Below, piece after piece: positions 1 through 5,290 of a DNA stretch of 5,577 bases (position 1 is the first letter of the stretch; every line of letters starts with the position of its first letter). Source of the stretch: Rhodobacteraceae bacterium UBA1957 (GTDB lineage Bacteria > Pseudomonadota > Alphaproteobacteria > Rhodobacterales > Rhodobacteraceae). The translations under genes and the position numbers were made by a program. Under the pieces are notes generated by a model. It searched no databases and had not been told where the DNA came from. It worked only from the letters and a program-made list of their open reading frames with translations. The stretch lies in NCBI GenBank assembly GCA_002336405.1, contig DDEJ01000128.1, positions 14,238-19,814 on the forward strand, read 5' to 3'.

Positions 1-386
1 GGCATCAAAGCCCATAGCCCACCAAAGGCTGCGCCAGCAATAACCGCACCTAAAAGCGCTAAAGACCAGTGGGGCCAAGGGATGTAAAGACAGGCCAAGG
101 CCACGCCCAACCCTCCTAGCATCGCCTGGCCCTCGCCGCCAATGTTGAACAGGCGGGCATGAAAAGCCACTGAAACCGCGAGGCCCGTAAACATGAAATT
201 GGTGGCGTAATACAGCGTATACCCCCAGCCATAGCTAGACCCTAACGCACCGGTGATCATCAGTTTCACCGCCTCTATCGGGCTCTCGCCAATCGCGAGG
301 ATAACCAGTGCCGACAGCAGCCCGGCTAAAATCAATGAAATCAACGGGATTAGCACCATATCGGCCCACGCTGGTATTTTACCCAT
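1..386 (-). CDS. ABC transporter permease, BMP-associated nucleoside-type importer (3' end outside window)
   Basis: This is the inner-membrane permease subunit of the importer whose ATPase and binding protein lie directly upstream. Only the first 128 codons are in the window. The sequence shows hydrophobic stretches at about residues 11-33, 58-76, 88-103 and 107-125. It also carries FNIGGEGQ at residues 80-87, a hallmark of the BPD_transp_2 permeases (NupP/YufP/PnrC type) that work with BMP-family receptors. The ATG overlaps the ATPase stop codon by one base (TAATG), and AAGAGGG lies 6 nt upstream as a Shine-Dalgarno site, so the start is well supported and translation is probably coupled. 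In this family the subunit pairs with a second permease, normally the next gene downstream, which would be outside the window. Purine nucleosides are the likely substrate by family, but this is an inference. Confidence 0.93.
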   Translation of the reverse strand, partial: MGKIPAWADMVLIPLISLILAGLLSALVILAIGESPIEAVKLMITGALGSSYGWGYTLYYATNFMFTGLAVSVAFHARLFNIGGEGQAMLGGLGVALACLYIPWPHWSLALLGAVIAGAAFGGLWALM

Positions 387-1951
387 TACGCGCCCTCTTC
401 ATTCATACCGGCCATCAGCAGGCCAAGTTGTTTTTCAGTCGTCTGTTCGGGGTCGCGTTCGCCCATAATTTGACCGTCAAACATCACCATGATCCGGTCT
501 GAAAGGGCAAAAATCTCGTCCAGTTCCACGCTGACCAATAAGATGGCTTTGCCTTGATCGCGCAGCGCGATGATTTGTTGGTGAATAAACTCGATCGCAC
601 CGATGTCGACGCCGCGGGTGGGCTGGCCCACAAGTAAAATATCAGGGTTGCGTTCGATTTCGCGCGCGAGGACTATTTTTTGTTGGTTGCCACCACTAAA
701 ATTATTGGCATTCAACTGATCATCGGCGGGGCGGATATCAAAGCGTTCCATCTTAGCTTTGGTCTCTTGACGAATGGCTGCATTGTTCATCAGCAGGCCC
801 GTTTGATATTCAGTGGCATGGTGATAACCGAAGGCCATATTTTCCCAGGCTTTGAAATCCATAATCAAACCGGCATGTTGGCGATCTTCTGGGACATGGG
901 CGATGCCGGCCGCACGCCGCGATTGCCCGTCTGACGCCAGCCCAGTCAGATCAATCTCAGAGCCGTTGACGCGGATTGAGCCACTGCCTTGCCCGTAGCC
1001 GCCTAGAATTTCCAACAACTCTGACTGACCATTTCCGGCGACCCCAGCGATGCCCAATACCTCACCGGCCCGCAGCTGCAAAGAGATGCCTTTAAGCCGC
1101 TCCACACCCTTGGCGTCTGTGCTGCGCAGATTGTCAATTTCCAGAATGACCGGGCCTAGGATGGCGGGAGATTTGTTGACCTGCATCAGAACTTTACGTC
1201 CAACCATCAGTTCGGCCAGTTTTTCGGGGCTGGTCTCGTTGGTTCTTAGCGTTGCGGTCATCTCGCCGCGCCGCATCACACTGACGGTATCGGTATAGGC
1301 AATGATCTCTCGGAGTTTATGGGTTATCAGGATAATTGTTTTGCCCTGAGCGCGCAAATTGTCGAGAATGCGGAACAAATGATCGGCCTCTGCCGGGGTT
1401 AGCACGCCGGTGGGCTCATCTAAGATCAGAATTTCGGCTTGCCGGTACAGGGCTTTGAGTATCTCAACCCGCTGTTGCATCCCGACGCCTATATCGTTGA
1501 TGACCGCATCGGGGTCGACCTGTAATTCGTAGTCACGGCTTAGTGTGTTCAAGGCTTTGCGTGCCTTGGCCAGTGATGGAGCGAGCAGACCACCATCTTC
1601 GGCCCCGAGCACCACATTTTCAAGAACAGTGAAATTTTGCACCAGCTTAAAATGCTGAAACACCATGCCGATGCCAGATTTGATGGCCGCTTGGCTGTCG
1701 GGAATTTCGGTTTTGGTACCGTTGATAAATATTTCGCCGCGATCGGCTTTATAAAAGCCGTAAAGGATCGACATCAATGTCGATTTTCCGGCCCCGTTTT
1801 CGCCAATAATGCCGTGTATCGTGCCCGGCTGAACCGCGATCGAGATGTCCTTATTGGCCTGTACTGGTCCAAACGATTTTGAAATGCCGTTTAGCTCAAT
1901 TGCCGGGACGGCAGTGTCCTGCCGCCCCAAAGGTTTATTGGATTTTGTCAC
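386..1951 (-). CDS. ABC transporter ATP-binding protein with two ABC domains (BMP/nucleoside importer)
   Basis: This 521-residue cytoplasmic ATPase energises the importer; both nucleotide-binding domains are fused in one chain, as in RbsA/NupO-type proteins. Domain 1 has Walker A GENGAGKST (50-58), Q-loop Gln99, Walker B ILILDEP (174-180, catalytic Glu179) and switch His211. Its signature is degenerate (IGVGMQQ, 154-160). Domain 2 is the reverse: Walker A is degenerate (GVAGNGQSE, 303-311, Lys replaced), Walker B has Gln443 instead of Glu (LLVGQPTRG), and the switch His is missing, but the signature FSGGNQQ (418-424) is good. This leaves one competent composite site, and the asymmetry is usual in this family. 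VPEDR (353-357) is also typical. The start is GTG, 2 nt after the binding-protein stop; an in-frame TAA lies just upstream and no ATG is near. No clear Shine-Dalgarno site is seen, so translational coupling is likely. Confidence 0.97.
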   Translation of the reverse strand: MTKSNKPLGRQDTAVPAIELNGISKSFGPVQANKDISIAVQPGTIHGIIGENGAGKSTLMSILYGFYKADRGEIFINGTKTEIPDSQAAIKSGIGMVFQHFKLVQNFTVLENVVLGAEDGGLLAPSLAKARKALNTLSRDYELQVDPDAVINDIGVGMQQRVEILKALYRQAEILILDEPTGVLTPAEADHLFRILDNLRAQGKTIILITHKLREIIAYTDTVSVMRRGEMTATLRTNETSPEKLAELMVGRKVLMQVNKSPAILGPVILEIDNLRSTDAKGVERLKGISLQLRAGEVLGIAGVAGNGQSELLEILGGYGQGSGSIRVNGSEIDLTGLASDGQSRRAAGIAHVPEDRQHAGLIMDFKAWENMAFGYHHATEYQTGLLMNNAAIRQETKAKMERFDIRPADDQLNANNFSGGNQQKIVLAREIERNPDILLVGQPTRGVDIGAIEFIHQQIIALRDQGKAILLVSVELDEIFALSDRIMVMFDGQIMGERDPEQTTEKQLGLLMAGMNEEGA

Positions 1952-1953
1952 GC

Positions 1954-2949
1954 CTAGAAGCTGAGATTAGGACAGCTGTCATCTGACATATAGTCATGCA
2001 CAGAAACGGCGCCCGTGGCGATGTCATAGGCGGCTTTATAAGTTGAAGCTGCCATTGCATCTGAAACCAGCCCGGCGTTATGCTCATCCATGGCAAATCC
2101 AACGCCGCGGTTGTTAAGGCCCATGACCCGAAATCCGGTTTCCATATCAGCCCCGTCAGAAAAGGCGTCATAGACTGCGTTATCAACCTTTTTGGTCATC
2201 GAGGTCAGAACCTTGCCGGGGTGCATATAGTTTTGATTACTGTCGACACCGACAGATAGGATGTTTTCGTCAGCCGCAGTTTGCAGCACGCCCACACCGG
2301 TACCACCGGCGGCAGCATAAATCACGTCCGCGCCTTGGCTGATTTGGGCTTTGGTTAACTCGGAGCCTTTGACTGGGTCATTCCAAGCGGCTGGCGTTGT
2401 GCCGGTCATGTTTGCAACAACCTTGATGTCGGCATTCACGGCCTTAACACCCTGCGCATAACCGCAGGCAAATCTTCGGATTAGAGGAATATCCATGCCA
2501 CCAATGAAACCGACTGTGCCCGATTTAGAGGCTTGTGCCGCCATCATGCCCACCAAATAAGAGCCCTCATGTTCCTTGAACACAACTGAACGCACATTTG
2601 GTGCATCAACAACCATATCGATGATCGTAAACTTCGTATCGGGATAATCGGCAGCGACGTCGCCCAATGCGCTTGCAAACGCAAAACCTGCCATCACGAT
2701 CGGGTTATTGCCTGCTTCGGCAAAACGGCGCAGCGCCTGTTCGCGCTGGGCTTCTGATTGGAGTTCAATTTCGCGAAACGAGTTGCCGGTGTCGTCTGCC
2801 CAGCGTTGGGCACCTGTAAAGGCCAACTCATTGAACGATTTGTCAAATTTTCCACCCAAATCAAAGATCAAGGCAGGCTCTGCAACTGCAAAGCTGGCAG
2901 AGGCTGCAACAGTGGCTGCTGCGCCAAGCATTTTTTTCAGTAGTGTCAT
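1954..2949 (-). CDS. BMP/PnrA-family substrate-binding protein of ABC importer
   Basis: This is the periplasmic receptor that captures the substrate, probably a purine nucleoside by family, and delivers it to the permeases. It has 331 residues. The N-terminus is a classic Sec signal peptide (KK, a hydrophobic Ala-rich run, likely cleavage after AVA at residue 23). No lipobox Cys is present, so it is a soluble periplasmic protein rather than the lipoprotein form seen in spirochaetes and Gram-positives. Family motifs are FDLGGKFDKSFNE (29-41), EGSYLVGMMAA (128-138), VGFIGGMDIP (146-155), DVIYAAAGGTGVGV (208-221) and VGVDSNQNY (233-241). The ATG is preceded by GGGAGA at 5 nt. It is the first gene of the importer operon, the usual order being receptor, ATPase, permease, permease. 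Two cysteines (162, 326) remain in the mature protein. The exact substrate cannot be read from the sequence. Confidence 0.96.
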   Translation of the reverse strand: MTLLKKMLGAAATVAASASFAVAEPALIFDLGGKFDKSFNELAFTGAQRWADDTGNSFREIELQSEAQREQALRRFAEAGNNPIVMAGFAFASALGDVAADYPDTKFTIIDMVVDAPNVRSVVFKEHEGSYLVGMMAAQASKSGTVGFIGGMDIPLIRRFACGYAQGVKAVNADIKVVANMTGTTPAAWNDPVKGSELTKAQISQGADVIYAAAGGTGVGVLQTAADENILSVGVDSNQNYMHPGKVLTSMTKKVDNAVYDAFSDGADMETGFRVMGLNNRGVGFAMDEHNAGLVSDAMAASTYKAAYDIATGAVSVHDYMSDDSCPNLSF

Positions 2950-2954
2950 AAATG

Positions 2955-2960
2955 TCTCCC
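2955..2960 (-). promoter_or_regulatory. Ribosome binding site of the BMP receptor gene
   Basis: GGGAGA on the minus strand, 5 nt before the ATG at 2949. It is the strongest Shine-Dalgarno site in the importer operon and fits a receptor gene expressed at a higher level than its ATPase, which lacks one. Confidence 0.7.
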
Positions 2961-3002
2961 ATTTGTTTACGAGCTGTTCACGACTGGATGTCGCTTTTCC
3001 CT

Positions 3003-3063
3003 ACCTGTAATGGGCAGGTTACGTAATGAAACACTTTAGGGCCTAGTCGCCTGTGGGGGTCAA
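3003..3063 (-). promoter_or_regulatory. Candidate promoter and operator region of the importer operon
   Basis: The 188-bp gap between rimI and the receptor gene must hold the importer promoter if the operon is independent. The best candidate is TTGACC (3058-3063) as -35, a 17-bp spacer and CCTAAA (3035-3040) as a weak -10. Downstream are the 8-bp palindrome TTACGTAA (3019-3026) and the inverted repeat ACCTG-N7-CAGGT (3003-3019). Both are placed where a repressor could act on the leader. The -10 match is poor, and the operator reading is an inference from symmetry only. Confidence 0.3.
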
Positions 3064-3108
3064 CCAAAAACTGACAAAAAAGCTATAATGGCCGATTAAA
3101 CTGAATTG

Positions 3109-3128
3109 AAAACATCCCATTACGGATG
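3109..3128 (-). terminator. Weak rho-independent terminator candidate after rimI
   Basis: On the minus strand CATCC, a 6-nt loop and GGATG form a 5-bp stem followed directly by TTTT, starting 10 nt past the rimI stop codon. A second inverted repeat, GCGCTTAT (3134-3141) with ATAAGCGC (3157-3164), spans the stop codon itself. The stem is short and the U-run brief, so termination may be partial. Confidence 0.35.
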
Positions 3129-3137
3129 AGAAGGCGC

Positions 3138-3548
3138 TTATAGTGGTCGAGACATGATAAGCGCGGCTATACGTTGCCCGTTCGGTTTGTGGTAATAATT
3201 AGGGCGTTCCGCAATGATACTATAGTGGTTGTTCTCATACAGGCGACAGGCGGCCTGATTGTCACTGGCAACTTCTAACAGCGCAGTGCTTGCCTGCCGG
3301 GCCCTTGCCGCTTGGTGAAAGCGTTTAAGGCAGCGCTGGGCGTGGCCGTGGCGCTGTTGGTTTGGGTTTGTCGCCAGCGTCAACAACTCGACTTCGTCTG
3401 CGACTGCCCGACCAAGGGCAAAACAGTAGGGATCTGTGATGATAAAAACATGCGGGCTTTCTATCAGCGTGGCAAACTCTGTCTCAGACCATGGGCGCTG
3501 TGTTGTAAACGCAGCCGCATGAAGTTTGGCCATTTGCAGCGGTGTCAT
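3138..3548 (-). CDS. rimI: RimI-like GNAT N-acetyltransferase
   Basis: A 136-residue GNAT-fold enzyme expected to transfer acetyl from acetyl-CoA to an N-terminal amino group; the classic RimI target is ribosomal protein bS18. The sequence shows the core strand ELLTLATNP (54-62) followed by the acetyl-CoA pyrophosphate loop QRHGHA (65-70, matching Q/R-x-x-G-x-G/A). LEVASDNQAACRLYENN (91-107) and NYYHKPNG (117-124) are RimI-like; Tyr118/119 sit where the catalytic Tyr is expected. The usual Gly of the LYxxxGF turn is His here (NNHY), a small deviation. The ATG overlaps the tsaB stop by 4 nt (ATGA) and no separate Shine-Dalgarno site is seen, so it is probably translated by coupling. The tsaB-rimI pair is widely conserved in bacteria and supports the assignment over a generic GNAT. 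Substrate specificity is inferred. Confidence 0.87.
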   Translation of the reverse strand: MTPLQMAKLHAAAFTTQRPWSETEFATLIESPHVFIITDPYCFALGRAVADEVELLTLATNPNQQRHGHAQRCLKRFHQAARARQASTALLEVASDNQAACRLYENNHYSIIAERPNYYHKPNGQRIAALIMSRPL

Positions 3549-4159
3549 GCCAGCAATGTTGGAGCTGGATCACGCGACGGCGCGGCGTCAGCGGCCTTGA
3601 TGTACAGCGGTGCGGGTCGCGGCTGTGGCGCACCTGCCCTCTTTGCAGCAATTTGGGCAATTTGACCGGCCAGCTCCAGCGGCGCACTGCAGGGGATATG
3701 AGGGATACTTTTATCGATCTCACAGGCACTGACAAGCCGTGGTGCCTGTGGCCCTTCGGCCGAAAATAATTGCGTATACAATTGCTCGCGCGGGGCTGGC
3801 ACGGATGTTGTAAAAGGGCCTATGTGGGCCAGCGCAGTGGCCTCAAACGATGAGACGCCGATGGCTGGAATACCCAATGATAGCGCCAATCCGCGGGCTG
3901 CAGAGACCGAGATGCGAATACCAGTGAAATTTCCTGGCCCTATGCCAACGCCAAGCGCGGTAAGGTCGCACCACCCGTGACCTGCGCCGTCAAGCAGGTC
4001 TTGTAACAGGCCCATCAGGTGTTCGCCCTGACCGCGTGCCATGTTGTCGGCGTGATGTGCGATTATGTTGGTACCGGACAGCAAAGCGGCCGCGCAATGC
4101 GCGGCCGATGTGTCAAAGCCCAGAACCAAACCTTGGCTTTGCACCACGTCAGACAGCAA
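3545..4159 (-). CDS. tsaB: tRNA threonylcarbamoyladenosine biosynthesis protein TsaB (YeaZ)
   Basis: TsaB is the non-catalytic ASKHA-fold partner of TsaD (with TsaE) in the complex that puts threonylcarbamoyl on A37 of ANN-decoding tRNAs, giving t6A in the cytoplasm. Family marks are FDTSAAHC (15-22), GQGEHLM (43-49), GVGIGPGNFTGIRI (70-83) and a roseobacter-like tail PLYIKAADAAP (184-194). The 204-residue length is normal for this group. The start is uncertain: the TTG at 4159 overlaps the nfu stop by 11 nt, while GTG codons at 4147 and 4144 would give a start 1-4 nt after that stop and an N-terminal lead of about 10 residues, closer to what I recall of homologues. None has a convincing Shine-Dalgarno site. 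It is co-transcribed with nfu upstream and rimI downstream. Confidence 0.95.
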   Translation of the reverse strand: MLSDVVQSQGLVLGFDTSAAHCAAALLSGTNIIAHHADNMARGQGEHLMGLLQDLLDGAGHGWCDLTALGVGIGPGNFTGIRISVSAARGLALSLGIPAIGVSSFEATALAHIGPFTTSVPAPREQLYTQLFSAEGPQAPRLVSACEIDKSIPHIPCSAPLELAGQIAQIAAKRAGAPQPRPAPLYIKAADAAPSRDPAPTLLA

Positions 4160-4712
4160 CAGGACGCACTTCTGTCACTTCGGGGATATAGTGGCGCAAC
4201 AGGTTTTCGATGCCCATTTTCAGCGTTAGGGTCGACGATGGGCAACCGGCGCATGCGCCTTTCATATGCAGATAAACCACCCCACGGTCAAAGCCGTGGA
4301 AGGTGATGTCGCCGCCATCTTGGGCCACGGCAGGGCGCACGCGACTGTCGAGTAATTCTTTGATTTGGTCGACAATGCCCTCATCGGGTCCGTCATGGCT
4401 TGCATGGGCAGCAGTGAGTTCGGTATCGTCGGCCAGCACCGGCTGGCCGGATTGGAAATGTTCCATCACGGCGCCAAGAATGGCAGGTTTAATGTGGTCC
4501 CAATCCACTGTCTCGGCCTTGGTGACAGTGATGAAATCAGTTCCCAAAAACACTCCTGAAACGCCGTCAACGGCAAAAATGCCTCTGGCCAGAGGGGATT
4601 TGTCGGAGGTTGCGGAACTTGGGAAATCCATTGTTCCGGTCTTCAGAACCGTCTGGCCGGGCAGGAATTTCAAAGTCGCGGGATTCGGCGTTGATTCGGT
4701 TTGAATAAACAT
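4149..4712 (-). CDS. Nfu/NifU-type iron-sulfur cluster carrier protein
   Basis: A 187-residue cytoplasmic scaffold/carrier that accepts an assembled Fe-S cluster, typically 4Fe-4S, and passes it to target enzymes. It has the two-domain layout of mitochondrial NFU1. The Nfu_N domain (about residues 1-90) starts with FIQTESTPNPATLKFLPG. The NifU-like C-terminal domain (about 110-180) contains RPAVAQDGGD and the cluster-binding CxxC, GACAGCPSSTLTLKMGIENLL, with cysteines at 154 and 157. Two ATG codons are adjacent (4715 and 4712). I chose 4712 because it gives the canonical MFIQTESTPNP start and leaves 4 nt between GAGAG and the ATG, whereas GAGAG would be only 1 nt from the first ATG. It is first in a likely nfu-tsaB-rimI operon, behind a promoter that adjoins an Irr-type iron-control palindrome. 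Confidence 0.97.
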   Translation of the reverse strand: MFIQTESTPNPATLKFLPGQTVLKTGTMDFPSSATSDKSPLARGIFAVDGVSGVFLGTDFITVTKAETVDWDHIKPAILGAVMEHFQSGQPVLADDTELTAAHASHDGPDEGIVDQIKELLDSRVRPAVAQDGGDITFHGFDRGVVYLHMKGACAGCPSSTLTLKMGIENLLRHYIPEVTEVRPVAV

Positions 4713-4741
4713 CATGCTCTCATTTTTACCAGGGTGATCTA

Positions 4742-4770
4742 GCTATGGGCCTGAAGCAGTTGTATGTCAA
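4742..4770 (-). promoter_or_regulatory. Promoter of the nfu-tsaB-rimI operon
   Basis: On the minus strand TTGACA (4765-4770) is a perfect -35 hexamer. A 17-bp spacer leads to CATAGC (4742-4747), a poor -10 with 3 of 6 matches. The predicted transcript start is near 4735, giving a leader of about 20 nt. A weak -10 behind a perfect -35, with an operator adjoining, fits a regulated promoter. Confidence 0.45.
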
Positions 4771-4791
4771 GTTTTAGAATTGTTCTAAAAC
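4771..4791. promoter_or_regulatory. Irr-box / iron control element (ICE) in front of nfu
   Basis: A perfect palindrome with half-sites GTTTTAGAA (4771-4779) and TTCTAAAAC (4783-4791) around the spacer TTG. Its core agrees with the ICE consensus TTTAGAA-N3-TTCTAAA, as I recall it, bound by Irr, the Fur-family haem/iron regulator of Rhizobiales and Rhodobacterales. It abuts the -35 hexamer, centred about 46 bp upstream of the predicted transcript start and 66 bp from the chosen ATG, and no gene lies in the other direction. Regulation of an Fe-S carrier by Irr makes biological sense. Whether the site represses or activates cannot be told from its position. Confidence 0.65.
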
Positions 4792-4799
4792 AATGGAAG

Positions 4800-4834
4800 C
4801 TGCAGATTCATGCGGACTTTAAGTCTGCTTGCAG
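4800..4834. repeat. Palindromic repeat, arm A
   Basis: Nested inverted repeat: outer CTGCA (4800-4804) and TGCAG (4830-4834), inner near-palindrome GCGGACTTTAAGTCTGC (4812-4828) with one G:T pair and a single central base. The reverse complement of the inner part recurs at 4934-4949 with one base deleted, so the two copies form a long-range inverted repeat. The function is unknown. Confidence 0.6.
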
Positions 4835-4862
4835 GGTTTGATTGGGGTTCGCCCGATTTGAG

Positions 4863-4894
4863 CTGACTGTCACGTTCTTAAGAACAATAGTCAG
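4863..4894. repeat. Interrupted hairpin with GTTCTTAAGAAC core
   Basis: CTGACT (4863-4868) pairs with AGTCAG (4889-4894), extended by a G:T and a T:A pair. After a small internal loop the core GTTCTTAAGAAC (4874-4885) is a perfect 12-bp palindrome. There is no T-run on either side, so it is not a standard terminator. It could be an operator or simply the centre of the palindromic spacer between arms A and B. Confidence 0.5.
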
Positions 4895-4925
4895 GCGAAG
4901 TCGTTGCTAGGGTGCTTTAGGCCCG

Positions 4926-4949
4926 CTGCATATGCAGATTAAAGTCCGC
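4926..4949. repeat. Palindromic repeat, arm B
   Basis: The perfect 12-bp palindrome CTGCATATGCAG (4926-4937) runs into GCAGATTAAAGTCCGC (4934-4949). The latter is the reverse complement of the arm A core apart from one missing C. With arm A it brackets the hairpin at 4863-4894, and it ends 4 bp before the cupin pseudogene stop codon. Confidence 0.6.
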
Positions 4950-4953
4950 CGAC

Positions 4954-5214
4954 TTAGGCCGATTGTCGCGGTGCCGCAGATGTTTCATCTCCGGTGTCTG
5001 GCGTTCCCGAAGGTTCAACCAAAAGCAGGTGCGCCTCGTTTTGCGCAACGGGTCGGTGGCGCCTGACTTACGGGACAATAAAGATTTCACTGGCTTTCAA
5101 GGTGACGGTATGCACCTCAAGTTCAATAGCTAGCTTGCCCTTTAAAATCATGAAGAAATCCTCCATGTCAGCATGTGAATTCCAGTTAAAGACCCCTGCA
5201 TGATTGCCAAGCAT
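4954..5214 (-). pseudogene. Cupin-domain protein, broken by an in-frame stop and lacking its N-terminus
   Basis: This is a remnant of a small single-domain cupin of about 110-120 residues, the kind with a WHxHxxxDExFxVLxG metal-binding motif. From the in-frame ATG at 5214, 48 codons encode a cupin core: FNWNSHADMEDFFMILKGKL, then VTLKASEIFIVP. A TAA at 5068-5070 follows. Behind it, in the same frame, 37 more codons read HRPVAQNEAHLLLVEPSGTPDTG and end at a second TAA (4954-4956). These match the usual C-terminus 'VPRGVEHRPVA..EAHLLLIEPxGTxNTG' with no gap, so the first stop stands where Arg is normal. The first His of the metal motif is Asn (WNSH). The N-terminal 25-30 residues are not recognisable; the frame is open to beyond 5290 but there runs into IS DNA. 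The simplest reading is a gene cut by IS insertion and then decaying. The original substrate is unknown. Confidence 0.8.
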
Positions 5215-5251
5215 CGTTGAATTTATTGGCGTGGTGATTGTTTTTGGTTCT

Positions 5252-5268
5252 GCCTCTGGATTTGAGGC
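5252..5268. repeat. Small inverted repeat between IS and cupin remnant
   Basis: GCCTC (5252-5256) and GAGGC (5264-5268) with a 7-nt loop, 23 bp past the transposase stop codon. It may lie in the IS end or in the old cupin 5' region. There is no T-run, so a terminator role is doubtful. Confidence 0.3.
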
Positions 5269-5290
5269 GGGTTGATCCTTCGGGTTTGAA

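Noticed and set aside
2708..3010. Plus-strand open frame of 100 codons across the receptor gene start
   Set aside because: It is antisense to the signal peptide and N-terminus of a strongly supported BMP protein and shows no domain of its own.
3134..3164. GCGCTTAT/ATAAGCGC inverted repeat as a rimI terminator
   Set aside because: The loop is 15 nt, the stem overlaps the coding end, and no T-run follows; the shorter stem at 3113-3128 followed by TTTT is the better candidate.
4303..4704. Plus-strand open frame of 133 codons opposite nfu
   Set aside because: It is the antisense shadow of nfu, with a Ser/Trp/Pro-rich composition and no recognisable motif.
4874..4885. LexA/SOS box
   Set aside because: Alphaproteobacterial LexA sites are direct repeats GTTC-N7-GTTC; this is an inverted repeat with no such spacing, and no SOS gene is nearby.
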